Positions 33,901 through 42,675 of a stretch of DNA of 64,000 nucleotides are shown here, in pieces. Source of the stretch: Sphingobium psychrophilum (GTDB lineage Bacteria; Pseudomonadota; Alphaproteobacteria; Sphingomonadales; Sphingomonadaceae); the NCBI RefSeq assembly GCF_012927105.1, contig NZ_JABBFV010000005.1, forward strand, positions 124,001-188,000. Reading direction: 5' to 3'. Below the pieces are notes generated by a model that worked only from the letters and a program-made list of their open reading frames with translations, searched no databases and had not been told where the DNA came from. Numbering within the stretch: position 1 is the stretch's first letter; each line of letters opens with the position of its first letter. A program made the translations under genes and the position numbers.

Positions 33901-36900
33901 GGACGCGCTCGACCAGCTCGATCGCTACCGGGGACATATGCTCAACTGGTATGATACTCGTACATTGCAGCCGCTCGAGCCGCGCTACGTCTCCACGGTC
34001 GACAGTGGCAATCTGGCCGTCAGTCTTATCGTCGTGAACGAGGCGTGTCGCGATGCTGTTCGAGCCCCCGTGCTTTCCCCTGCACTATGGTCCGGTCTCG
34101 ACGACACCCTGGACCTGCTTGCCGGCGCGCTTGCGGCCGATCGCGCCGACCCGGATCATGCCTGTCGTACTCTTGTTGCGGCGATGCGTGACGCCGCAAC
34201 TGCGGCGCGGGACGACAGCGCCTGCTGGGGCGACCGGCTGGACGCGCTCTGCGATCGGGACTGCCCCGAGCTGCAGGAAAGGATCCGCAATGGCATCGCC
34301 AACGCGGGGACACTTCCGACGAACGTGATCCGCGATGTTCAGCTGTGGCTCGAGCGGGTTGATCATCATCTGCGCAGCATACGCCGCGACGTGCAGATGT
34401 TCCTCCCGTGGCTGCCGCTGTCGACGCGCCCGCCCGCCGATTGCGCCGACATCGCCGCCCGGATTGGCCCCATGCTCGCGGGCGAGCGCACGCCTGCCGA
34501 AGTCGAGGCCGCGTGCGAGGAGGCAAGCGCGCTGCTGGACGCATTCGGCGGCTCCCTCGCCCCTTGCGAAGCAAGGAGCTGGGCGGAAGAGCTCGGTTCG
34601 GCTCTCGCCCGCGCCGTGGATGCCCACAAGACCATGGGCGACCGGCTGGATGGCATCGCTCGACGAGCGGGCGCCTGGGCCCATGGCATGGATTTCGCCC
34701 TGCTGTTCGATATGAGCAGCCGGCTGTTCCATATCGGCTACAATGTCACCGCCGACCGCATCGATCAGCACCATTATGACCTGCTGGCGAGCGAGGCACG
34801 GCTCGCGAGCTTCTTTGCCATCGCCAAGGGCGATGTGCCTCCCGAGCATTGGTTCTTCCTCGGCCGCCCGATCACGAAGAAGGCCTCGGGCCTGTCGCTG
34901 GTCTCGTGGAACGGCTCGATGTTCGAATATCTCATGCCGAACCTGTTCCTGCGCAGCGATCCCGCAACACTTCTCGGCCAGAGCGACCGGACCGCCGTCG
35001 ATCTTCAGCATGCCTATGGGGTCAGGCATGGCATCCCCTGGGGTATATCCGAATCCTCCTTCGCCTCGATGGGCCCCGATCGCGTGTATCGCTACCATGC
35101 TTTCGGCGTCCCAGGGCTGGGCCTGCGCCGTGGGCTCGCGCGCGATCTGGTGGTCGCCCCCTATGCGACTGTGCTCGCACTCGCTGCACGAACGGTCTTG
35201 GCAGTCCGTAACCTTCGTGATCTCGCGGGGCTGGGCATGCTCGGGCGATACGGCTTCTACGAGGCCATCGACTTCACAACCGAGCGCGTGCCGGAAGGAG
35301 AGCGCTTCGCGATCGTCCGATCCTATATGGCGCACCATCACGGAATGAGTATGGCCGCTCTCGGCAATGCGCTGTGCGGCGATATGTTCGTCAGCTGGTT
35401 CCACGCCGATCCCCATATCCGCACGATCGACCTCCTCCTCAACGAACGCATTCCCTGGGATCTCCCGCCCGAGATTTCGCGCATCGAACTCCGCGAGCCG
35501 CAGCCCGTTGCCGAGGGCGCGATCCCCCGTCTCCAGCCCTGGAACCCTGGCTCCATCGGCGGTTCCACCGCGCTGCATGCGATCGGCAATGGTCGTCTGA
35601 CCAGTCGTCTGGCGGCGAATGGGGGAGGGGGGCTCTACTGGCAGCGTTATGCGCTCACCCGCCCCGATCGGATCCCTGGCGACGCCGGGCTCTGGATCTA
35701 TGTCCGCGATCGGGAAACCGGCGCGCTCTGGTCGGCGACGCCGGAGCCGGTGCGCGCGCCAGCGACCGAGGCGCGCATACTCTTTCAGGCGCACCAGGTC
35801 GAATATCATCGTCGGGATCACGACATCGCTTTGACCATGGCTGTCGGCATCCCGCACGGGGACGATCTGGAGATCCGCCGGGTCACTGTCGTCAACGAGA
35901 GCGACCGGCCGCGAACGCTCGACTTCACGAGCTATGCCGAGGTCATGCTCGCGCCGCCGCTCGACGGCGCACGCCACCCGGCCTTCAGCAAACTCTTCGT
36001 CGGCAGCGAACTGCTTCCGGGTGCGAACGGCCTGCTGTTCACGCGCCGACCACGCGATGCTGGTGATCGTCCCCCCGTGCTGCTTCACCGGATCATCGCC
36101 GACGACAAGGGCTTCACGCCGCGGGGCGTCGAAACCGATCGCGCGGCCTTCTTGAAGCGCCACGGTGATCAGGCGAACCCCGCCGCGATGCACTCCGATG
36201 AACTCAATGGCACGACCGGCTGGACCCTCGATCCGATCCTGGCGATGCGCGCCGAGCTGGAGCTTCCGCCGCACGGGAGACGCGAACTCGCTTTCGTCAC
36301 GATCGTCGCGGGCTCACGGGAATCCGCTCTGGAGATCGCCGAGCGCTATGCGACTTTGACGGCACTCGAATGGGCCATGAATGACGCCGTGGCGGATGCG
36401 GCACGTGAGATGCATCAACTCGGACTTGGCCCCGACCGCGTGCGGGACGCGCAGATGTTGCTGTCCGCGTTGCTCCAGCCCGTTCAGTCATCTACCGGCA
36501 TGCTGAATGCGCTTGTTGCCGACCGTCATGGCAGAGGCGATCTCTGGGCGCTTGGAATATCGGGCGATCATCCCATTCTGCTGGTGCGCGCAGGCGACGG
36601 CCAGCGAACCGCCCTGCTACGGTTTCTTGCGGCAGCCCAGCAGCTGTGGCGGAGGCGCGGCATCGCGATCGATCTCGTGATCATGCATGAAGGAGCAGCG
36701 GGCTATCTCGAACCCGTCCGCGAGCGGTTGATCGAGCTCCTCCGCGAGGCGGGCGTGCAGGAGCAGCTCGGACAGAATGGCGGAATCCACCTCGTGGGGA
36801 TCGGGCACGGCGACACCGATCGCGCCCAATTTCTGGAACGCGCCGCGCAGATCGTGCTCGACGAAGCGGCGGGTGCGCTCGGCGACCAACTCGCGCGCGC

Positions 36901-39418
36901 CGAATCTCCCCAGCTTCGGAGCCCGCGCTTCGAGCCGGTCGGCAGCACCGGGGCGTCGCCAAGCGCCGGTTCGGGGTTGCTCCCGCTCAAGGAGCTGACG
37001 TTCGACAATGGTCGCGGCGGGTTCACGCCGGATGGCGAAACCTATGTGATCCACCTGGCGCCGGACGAGACAACCCCCGCGCCCTGGTCGAACGTCCTCG
37101 CCAATGACGGCTTCGGCACGATCGTCACCGAGGCCGGTCTCGGCTTCACCTGGGCGATCAACAGCGGCGAAAACCGTCTGACCCCATGGAGCAACGATCC
37201 CGTGCGGGATCCTCAGACCGAGATCCTGTATCTGCGCGACGAGGAAAACGCGCGCCTGTGGACCCCGACGCCGCAGCCCGCAGGGAATGCAGCGGCCTGT
37301 CGCGTGTCCCATGGCGCAGGCTTCACAAGTTGGGAAAGCAGCAGCGAAGGCCTCGAACAGGAACTTCAGGTGTTCGTCCCCGTCGACGATCCGATCAAGA
37401 TCGTCCGGCTGCGGCTTCGCAACCTGTTGCCCCATGCCCGCCGGCTCACGGCGACCTATTATGCCGAATGGCTGCTGGGCGCCGTTCACGGCGAACCGGC
37501 CCCGCTGCGGACCGCGCACTATGATGCCGAAGTCCATGCACTGATGGCGAACAACCCGTGGAACGAGGAATTCAGCGAGCGGACAGCGTTCCTGACAAGC
37601 AGCCATCCACCGCACAGCCTGACGACATCGCGACGGGACTTCATGGGACGCGAGGGCAATCCACGCCGGCCCGAAGCGCTTCTGAACTGGGATCTAGGCG
37701 GCCGCCAGCATTCAGCCGGTGCGGATTGCTGCAGTGCCTTGCAGGTCCATCTGGATATCGCCCCCGGGCAAACCGCCGAGGTCGTATTCGTACTGGGGCA
37801 GGGGGATCACCGTGCCCACGCCCGAACGCTGGCGCTGCGGTGGCAGGATATGGCCGAGGTAGAGCGTGCCTTCCAGCAATGCCAGCACGATTGGGACAGG
37901 CTTCTGGGCGCCGTGAAGGTGACGACGCCTGATCCCGCGTTCGACATGCTGGTCAACAGATGGCTCCCCTACCAGACAATCAGTGCGCGTCTTCGGGCCC
38001 GTGCTGGCTTCTATCAGGCCGGCGGGGCCTTCGGCTATCGCGATCAACTTCAGGACGTGCTCGCCTTGCTTCATGCCGATCCCGATCTGGCGCGACGACA
38101 CATTCTTTCGGCCGCAGCACACCAGTTCGAGGAGGGCGACGTCCTCCACTGGTGGCATCCGCCGCTGGATCGGGGTGTCCGGACGCATTGCTCGGACGAC
38201 CTGCTCTGGCTGCCTTATGTCACTGCCGCCTATGTGGAGGCCACGGGCGACGTGGGCATTCTCGCGGAAGAGGTGCCGTTCCTGCGCGGTCCTCCGCTGG
38301 CAGGGGACGAGGCCGACCGCTACGCGCGATTTGATATCACGGACGAACGCAGATCGCTGTTCGAGCATTGCGAGCGCGCGCTCCAATGCGGTCACCGGCT
38401 CGGGGGCCATGGGCTGCCGCTGATGGGCACCGGCGACTGGAATGACGGCATGAACCGCGTGGGCGAGCAGGGGCGGGGCGAAAGCGTCTGGCTGGCATGG
38501 TTCCTGATCGCCACGATCGATGGGTTCGTTGGCCTTTGCGGCCGGCTGCAGCGCAGTGATCTGGCTGAACACTGGAAACCCCGTGCGACGGCGCTCGCCA
38601 AGGCGGCCGAACAATCCGCCTGGGATGGCGAATGGTATTTGCGGGCCTTCGACGACGACGGTCGGGCCTGGGGCTCGGCCGCGGACAGCGAGTGCCGGAT
38701 CGACTCGATCGCTCAATCCTGGGCAGTGCTGTCTGGCGCCGGCAGTCCAGAGCGGATCGCGCGCGCCATGGCTGCGGCCCAGCAGCATCTGGTCCGCGAC
38801 GACGATCGGCTGGTCCGACTTCTCTCGCCCCCCTTCGATGCGACGCCACGCGACCCCGGCTATATCAAGGCCTATCCACCCGGCATCCGGGAAAATGGCG
38901 GCCAATACACGCATGCCGCCGTCTGGCTCGGCATCGCCCTTGCCCGGCTTGGCGATGCCGAGGGCGCGATGCGGGTCTTCGATCGCATCAACCCCATCAA
39001 CCAGACCCGCTCGAGCGAAGACGTCGCGCGCTATCGAACGGAGCCCTATGTGCTGGCCGCGGATGTGGCCGGGACGCCGCCGCATGTCGGCCGCGGCGGA
39101 TGGAGCTGGTACACGGGCGCTGCCGGCTGGACATGGCGACTGGCCGTCGAGGAAATATTGGGGCTGCGGCTGGTGGAAGGCAGATTGCATCTCGCGCCGT
39201 GCCTGCCGGCGGGGTGGAAATTCTTCGAGGCAACGATCACCAGGACGGCGGGCAGTCTGCATATCCGGGTCGAAAACCCAGATGGGCTTGCTTCAGGCGA
39301 CGCTCGCATCACGGTCGATGGTGCAGAATGCTCCAAGGACGGAATCCCCTTTCCCTCTGAAGGCGAGACGCGCGAAGTCCAGTGTCTTCTGGCTCGCCGC
39401 ATTGCTTTGGCATCCTGA
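30962..39418 (+). CDS. ndvB: Cyclic beta-1,2-glucan synthase (NdvB/ChvB family)
   Basis: At 2818 residues this is the full family length. Helices near 315-375 precede a GT84 glycosyltransferase domain (about 395-730) with the metal-site DADTRLP near 530 and a QxxRW-like RRRWHRWVRGDWQ near 672. More helices follow (about 735-890), then a glucoamylase-like domain (about 1280-1490), two GH94-type beta-sandwich segments (about 1530-1850 and 2010-2320) and the GH94 catalytic (alpha/alpha)6 domain with TGDWNDGMN near 2489. It initiates, elongates, cyclises and trims cyclic beta-1,2-glucans, which go to the periplasm for osmoadaptation or host interaction. No ndvA exporter is adjacent. It is coupled to the Usp gene upstream. 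Confidence 0.95.
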   Translation: MADVEDADPIVAAAHELARRHRLVGLARRAAPLTTWSQLPALRAWLSMARIAAGAAEPQSSSAAEWLLDNDYHVQRAILQIKEDMPAQFYRRLPGLAGEAAKGLPRIYALAHGLLHASHLQISLNTAIPFIERYQDEEPLSIAELWAFPAMLRLACLELLITGFGRIFPDVAPPFEVGPDATKSAAADDTECVSRAIANLAVISTIQWKDFFDRTSRVEAILRLDPAKVYPHMDFDTRDRYRHAIEQLSDHGGLPELDVAERLLVQCRANADVPADHVGYWLVGDGRPAFEDAIDVRPLALESIGRRLLRYPAALYTAALFLAGFVSFVVPALYLALVEATAIGWLLGIALTTLPATILSVTFVNWVATLLVSPQVLPKLDFEKGIADDCRTAVVMPVLVAHPADVAALLQRLEGHYLGNPDPGLQFVLLSDHADADSDSLPGDADVEAALENGVKRLNDTYGSAGSGPFHMLHRPRLYNPAQSVWMGWERKRGKLEQFNGYILRGDLSPFSRTAGRIEALREVRFVVTADADTRLPTGVINRMVATLAHPLNKARFDPRTGRVASGYTILQPRVEIAPETSGRSLFTRYFGGDTAIDIYSRAVSDVYQDLFGSGIFVGKGIYEVVAFERSVEGRIPENNLLSHDLFEGLHGRAALASDIIVYEGFPSGYLDYRRRWHRWVRGDWQLLPWLLPLVPGRAGTRLHNRLTWFDRLKIFDNLRRSLVPPSLVALLLGGWFILGGNPWIWTSLAIVAPAAYLFTDVVTGLAQGRRRGVLQGVLRRLGDELGRWALSIAFLISDAAIALNAILITLWRLATGRGLLEWTSAAHTTAHFAALDPRRAAWREMWVSPVFALAAGSGLALTHAAALLPAAPLLMLWVLAPEIAYRISRPRRSSIETLGAEDRLFLRSIARRTWLFFETFVRPEDNWLPPDNYQEPPEEEIAHRTSPTNVGMMLLSTLTAWKLGHIGVTDLEMRLRNALDALDQLDRYRGHMLNWYDTRTLQPLEPRYVSTVDSGNLAVSLIVVNEACRDAVRAPVLSPALWSGLDDTLDLLAGALAADRADPDHACRTLVAAMRDAATAARDDSACWGDRLDALCDRDCPELQERIRNGIANAGTLPTNVIRDVQLWLERVDHHLRSIRRDVQMFLPWLPLSTRPPADCADIAARIGPMLAGERTPAEVEAACEEASALLDAFGGSLAPCEARSWAEELGSALARAVDAHKTMGDRLDGIARRAGAWAHGMDFALLFDMSSRLFHIGYNVTADRIDQHHYDLLASEARLASFFAIAKGDVPPEHWFFLGRPITKKASGLSLVSWNGSMFEYLMPNLFLRSDPATLLGQSDRTAVDLQHAYGVRHGIPWGISESSFASMGPDRVYRYHAFGVPGLGLRRGLARDLVVAPYATVLALAARTVLAVRNLRDLAGLGMLGRYGFYEAIDFTTERVPEGERFAIVRSYMAHHHGMSMAALGNALCGDMFVSWFHADPHIRTIDLLLNERIPWDLPPEISRIELREPQPVAEGAIPRLQPWNPGSIGGSTALHAIGNGRLTSRLAANGGGGLYWQRYALTRPDRIPGDAGLWIYVRDRETGALWSATPEPVRAPATEARILFQAHQVEYHRRDHDIALTMAVGIPHGDDLEIRRVTVVNESDRPRTLDFTSYAEVMLAPPLDGARHPAFSKLFVGSELLPGANGLLFTRRPRDAGDRPPVLLHRIIADDKGFTPRGVETDRAAFLKRHGDQANPAAMHSDELNGTTGWTLDPILAMRAELELPPHGRRELAFVTIVAGSRESALEIAERYATLTALEWAMNDAVADAAREMHQLGLGPDRVRDAQMLLSALLQPVQSSTGMLNALVADRHGRGDLWALGISGDHPILLVRAGDGQRTALLRFLAAAQQLWRRRGIAIDLVIMHEGAAGYLEPVRERLIELLREAGVQEQLGQNGGIHLVGIGHGDTDRAQFLERAAQIVLDEAAGALGDQLARAESPQLRSPRFEPVGSTGASPSAGSGLLPLKELTFDNGRGGFTPDGETYVIHLAPDETTPAPWSNVLANDGFGTIVTEAGLGFTWAINSGENRLTPWSNDPVRDPQTEILYLRDEENARLWTPTPQPAGNAAACRVSHGAGFTSWESSSEGLEQELQVFVPVDDPIKIVRLRLRNLLPHARRLTATYYAEWLLGAVHGEPAPLRTAHYDAEVHALMANNPWNEEFSERTAFLTSSHPPHSLTTSRRDFMGREGNPRRPEALLNWDLGGRQHSAGADCCSALQVHLDIAPGQTAEVVFVLGQGDHRAHARTLALRWQDMAEVERAFQQCQHDWDRLLGAVKVTTPDPAFDMLVNRWLPYQTISARLRARAGFYQAGGAFGYRDQLQDVLALLHADPDLARRHILSAAAHQFEEGDVLHWWHPPLDRGVRTHCSDDLLWLPYVTAAYVEATGDVGILAEEVPFLRGPPLAGDEADRYARFDITDERRSLFEHCERALQCGHRLGGHGLPLMGTGDWNDGMNRVGEQGRGESVWLAWFLIATIDGFVGLCGRLQRSDLAEHWKPRATALAKAAEQSAWDGEWYLRAFDDDGRAWGSAADSECRIDSIAQSWAVLSGAGSPERIARAMAAAQQHLVRDDDRLVRLLSPPFDATPRDPGYIKAYPPGIRENGGQYTHAAVWLGIALARLGDAEGAMRVFDRINPINQTRSSEDVARYRTEPYVLAADVAGTPPHVGRGGWSWYTGAAGWTWRLAVEEILGLRLVEGRLHLAPCLPAGWKFFEATITRTAGSLHIRVENPDGLASGDARITVDGAECSKDGIPFPSEGETREVQCLLARRIALAS

Positions 39419-39424
39419 TTCCAC

Positions 39425-39451
39425 AGGACGCGGCGGTTGCTGGCGCGTCCT
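39425..39451 (+). terminator. Possible terminator hairpin after ndvB
   Basis: Perfect 8-bp arms AGGACGCG and CGCGTCCT are separated by 11 nt and begin 6 nt after the ndvB stop. The GC-rich stem suggests a terminator or mRNA-end stabiliser. It lacks a T-tract, so intrinsic termination is uncertain. Confidence 0.35.
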
Positions 39452-39552
39452 ACACAGCTCTCGAGCAATGGATGAAGCAATAATCCCGGCTCTTCCAGTG
39501 CGGGAATGGCAAAGTTCCATGCGCCTCGACTGGTGGAGAACGATATTCGATC

Positions 39553-39881
39553 ATCCACCCGGTCAGCGTCGTCACCAACGCACTTCGGCTCAACCCGCAG
39601 CGGCTATGAACATAGGCGAGGCCTGGAAGGCGAGCGGGGTCTCGCAGCGGATGATCCGCCATTGCGAGATGATCTCCTCATACCCGCCGCACCGCGGCGG
39701 GACAGCGGGTACCGTGACTATCCAACGCCGACGTGAACCGGCAGCGGTTCATCGCCAATGCACGTGATCTCGGTTTTTCGATAAAGGAGATCGAATTCGC
39801 CCGCAGACTTTCGCCTTACCATTTCCTGGAACTGGAGAGCCAGCAGGACTGGCGATTACGCGCGCGGATGGACAAGTCGTT
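39553..39881 (+). pseudogene. Fossil of a copper-ATPase/cueR junction (CopA C-terminus plus CueR-like MerR regulator)
   Basis: At 39553-39609 one frame reads HPVSVVTNALRLNPQRL then stop, the typical C-terminus of a copper P-type ATPase. The stop overlaps ATG 39606, from which a MerR/CueR-type protein is readable in three successive frames: MNIGEAWKASGVSQRMIRHCE, then LLIPAAPRRDSGYRDYP, then VNRQRFIANARDLGFSIKEIEF. At least two frameshifts and the loss of the metal-binding C-terminus make it non-functional. An IS5-family element lies about 100 nt further on. Confidence 0.75.
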
Positions 39882-39985
39882 CGAGCGAAGCCTGGTTCAG
39901 CATCCGCGTCTGGTGTTGACGTTTGTGACGGCGGGACCCCGACCCGAAGGCGAGTCCCAGAAACGACCGCCGTGCGGGCTACCTA

Positions 39986-40826
39986 GGGTCCGGACTCGTT
40001 ACAGCCACCAGATGACGGCGGCGGCGAAGCTGATGGCGCCCATGAAGTTTTGGATGTTGCGATCGAAGCGGGTTGCGATGCGGCGCCAATCCTTGAAGCG
40101 ACAGAACATGCGCTCGACGACATTGCGTTGCCTGTAGATGGCACGGTCGTAATCGTATTGGATCTTGCGGTTTTTGCGCGGCGGAATGACCGGCTCGGTG
40201 CCGCGCTCGATCAGCCATTCCCGCAGCGCCTGGCTATCGTAGCCTTTGTCGGCGACGAGTTGGGCGGATGGCGGCATTGCTTGGATACAGAGCTGTGCGA
40301 CCTTGCAATCGTGCACGTTTCCGGGCGTCAGGAGCAGGACGCAGGGCCGCCCTCTCTCGTCGCAGACGGCGTGGAGCTTGGTGTTGCGTCCGCCTTTCGT
40401 GCGGCCGATACCATGAGCCAAGGCCCCCCTTTTCCGCCGCCTGCGCAGCGATGAACCTTGATGCAACTGCTGTCGATGAACAGCCGGTCCGGCGCATCTC
40501 CTGCTCCTGCCAGCGCGCTGAAGAGGCCTTCCCAGATGCCGCGCTCGGACCAGCGGACGAAGCGGTTGTAGAGGGTCTTCCTGGGGCCATAGACGTCGGC
40601 ACAGTCAGCCCAGCGCCCGCCACTGCGAAGCGCATGGACGATCCCACTCAGCACACGACGATCGTCCACGCGCGGCTTACCGCGCACATCGGTGGGCAAC
40701 AGCGGCTCGATCCGGGCCCACTGTGCATCGGAAAACCAAAAGAAATCAGCCATATCACCGCCTCCTCAATGAGACAGTGAATCATGATCCGAGGTACAAG
40801 GGAATCCTGTTATTGGGTCCGGACCC
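39986..40826 (-). mobile_element. IS5-family insertion sequence (IS427-like), about 841 bp
   Basis: Terminal inverted repeats begin GGGTCCGGACTCGTTACAG on the left. On the right they read GGGTCCGGACCCAATAACAG when inverted. TA dinucleotides (within CTAG) flank both ends as the likely target duplication. The element carries one transposase in two overlapping frames. Both ends and both frames look intact, so it may be active. Confidence 0.85.
39999..40753 (-). CDS. IS5-family transposase, two frames joined by probable programmed frameshift
   Basis: The first frame (40753 to 40328) begins MADFFWFSDAQW and has the first catalytic Asp in FIDSSCIKVH. The second frame (to 39999) has the second Asp in VADKGYDS and the DDE Glu in VVERMFCRFKDWRR. 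They overlap around the run AAAAGGGGGG (plus-strand CCCCCCTTTT at 40424-40433), a typical slippery site for the -1 frameshift used by IS427-group elements. The fused product would be about 250 residues. Confidence 0.82.
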
Positions 40827-41036
40827 TAGGCAGATGCTCGTCTACTACGTATCAATACGCGCTGTCTGGCCATCATATACGTCGCATGCTTCTTTGCAAG
40901 TTCAGCGCGTTGCGCGGGATGGCAATAACCTTTGCAGCGCATCTCGGTGTTGCTGCGGCCTTGATCGTCGCATCATCGATGCTGGACGCCATCGCACTGC
41001 CATTCGCGTGTGTTCGAGCCGTAGTGAAGGTGATCC

Positions 41037-42368
41037 ATGCGACCGACCCCATTGAAGCTTGTTCCGCCCGCCCTCGCCCTGATTCTCACGGTGATCTGGT
41101 TGCTCAGCCTGCCCGACGGTGCGCTGGCGGGCGACTTCTGGGCCATTCGACACCAGCTCATCTATCTCACCGGTACTCTCGCCATCGCGTTCATGTCGGC
41201 GGGAGTGGTTCTTGCCGCGCGTCCCGTTCAGATCGAAGGCGCGCTTGGCGGGCTCGACAAATTCTACCGTCTCCACAAATGGCTCGGCGTTGGCGGGCTG
41301 CTCTTTGGGCTGATCCACTGGCTGCTTGAAATCCTCCCGCGGTGGATGGTTGATCAAGGCTGGCTCTCGCGCGCCAACCGGCCAAGAAGCAGTGATCCTC
41401 GACCCGATGCCAATATCCTGGACAGCCTGCGCGGTGCTGCTACGGAAATGGGTGAGCTTGCGCTCTACTTGCTGATCGTGTTGGTTGCGCTCGCGCTCTG
41501 GAAGCGTTTTCCGTATCACTGGTTCTTCAAAACCCACAGGCTGACGGCGCCCATATTTCTCGTGCTGGCGTTCCACGCTGTCGTGCTGATGGATCGCGCT
41601 TATTGGACCGCTCCGCTGGGCCCTCCAATGGCGATCCTGCTGGCGGCGGGCGTGGTAGCCGCGGCGACAGCGTTGTTCCGGCGCATCGGTCATTCGCGCC
41701 GCGCTGTAGGGGAAATCACCAGTCTGGTCCGCTATCCGGGCAATGCGGTGCTGGACGTGACAGTCGATGTCGGAACAGCCTGGCCCGGTCACCAAGCTGG
41801 ACAATTTGCCTTCCTTAAGGCCAACGATCGGGAAGGCGCTCATCCCTTCACCATCTCCTCGACATGGCACGATGACGGCCATCTTGTGTTCAGCATCAAG
41901 GGACTAGGCGACTATACGCGCAAGCTTCCGGATTTGCTCCGACTAGGTCAGGCTGTGACGATCGAGGGCCCTTATGGGCGCTTTGACTTCCAGAGCGACC
42001 TGACCCGCCAGATCTGGATTGCTGGCGGCGTGGGCATTACGCCATTCATCGCGCGTCTGCAGGCACTCGCACCGATCCGGAACGGCAGCGACGTTGATCT
42101 GTTCTATTCCACTGCGGCGCCCGACGACGACTTCATCGCTCAGGTTCGCGATCTCGCCACTCGAGCTGGCGTTCGCGTCCATTTGCTTGTTACGCCTCGT
42201 GATGGCTTATTGACGTTGGACAGGCTGACCGAACTGATCCCCGACTGGATGGAGGCAGACATCTGGTTTTGCGGCCCGGCGCAGTTCGGAAAGAGCCTCC
42301 ACGAGGCGATGGTTGCGCGCGGCCTGCCCAAGACACGCTTCCATCAAGAACTCTTCGAGATGCGATGA
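41037..42368 (+). CDS. Ferric-reductase-like transmembrane flavocytochrome
   Basis: The 443-residue protein has about six helices (about 8-225) with histidines suited to b-haem ligation (HKWLGVGGLLFGLIHW, FHAVVLMDRAYW). A ferredoxin-NADP reductase-type half (about 230-443) has an FAD motif HPFTISS, AGGVGITPFI for NAD(P) and WFCGPAQFG at the C-terminus. It resembles ferric reductase/NADPH-oxidase-like proteins that move electrons from cytosolic NAD(P)H across the membrane, for metal reduction or oxygen-dependent chemistry. ATG 41037 has GAAGG upstream. It lies just beyond the IS element, whose insertion may have separated it from its former promoter. Confidence 0.83.
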   Translation: MRPTPLKLVPPALALILTVIWLLSLPDGALAGDFWAIRHQLIYLTGTLAIAFMSAGVVLAARPVQIEGALGGLDKFYRLHKWLGVGGLLFGLIHWLLEILPRWMVDQGWLSRANRPRSSDPRPDANILDSLRGAATEMGELALYLLIVLVALALWKRFPYHWFFKTHRLTAPIFLVLAFHAVVLMDRAYWTAPLGPPMAILLAAGVVAAATALFRRIGHSRRAVGEITSLVRYPGNAVLDVTVDVGTAWPGHQAGQFAFLKANDREGAHPFTISSTWHDDGHLVFSIKGLGDYTRKLPDLLRLGQAVTIEGPYGRFDFQSDLTRQIWIAGGVGITPFIARLQALAPIRNGSDVDLFYSTAAPDDDFIAQVRDLATRAGVRVHLLVTPRDGLLTLDRLTELIPDWMEADIWFCGPAQFGKSLHEAMVARGLPKTRFHQELFEMR

Positions 42369-42675
42369 TCAGCGATGCAGGCGACAAAGGGCCAAGAAAA
42401 TGAATGACATTGCTAGGGTCCAGCCACCGCCATTCCTCCCCAGACCCAATCCGGGTCCCCTGTTTTCACGGGCATTTTTCACGGCAAGGGGAAGGAGACA
42501 AACCTCGACCATCTGTGCTGTCACTCTGTCGCGTCATTCCACGCGGCAAACGGCCCGGCGACGCCATGGTCATTTAGCATCATCCAGAATTCACACGAAG
42601 TGGATAAGCAAATCCTCCCCCCAAGGTACTAGGCGCAGCTTCCTTGCGGCGGTTCGCCCGTCGGAAGGCGGGCGT
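42369..42675. other. Intergenic region after the flavocytochrome, with a possible IS-end trace
   Basis: About 300 nt without a supported gene. CTAGGGTCC directly followed by AGCCACC at 42413-42428 equals the left end of the IS5-family element (39983 onward) with 11 internal bases removed. It could be a fossil IS end or chance. A short plus-strand ORF from 42400 has no protein-like features. Confidence 0.35.

Noticed and set aside
34085..36274. 729-codon open frame on the minus strand inside ndvB
   Set aside because: It is the antisense shadow of a GC-rich gene; the plus-strand frame has full NdvB domain content and the antisense protein has no recognisable fold.
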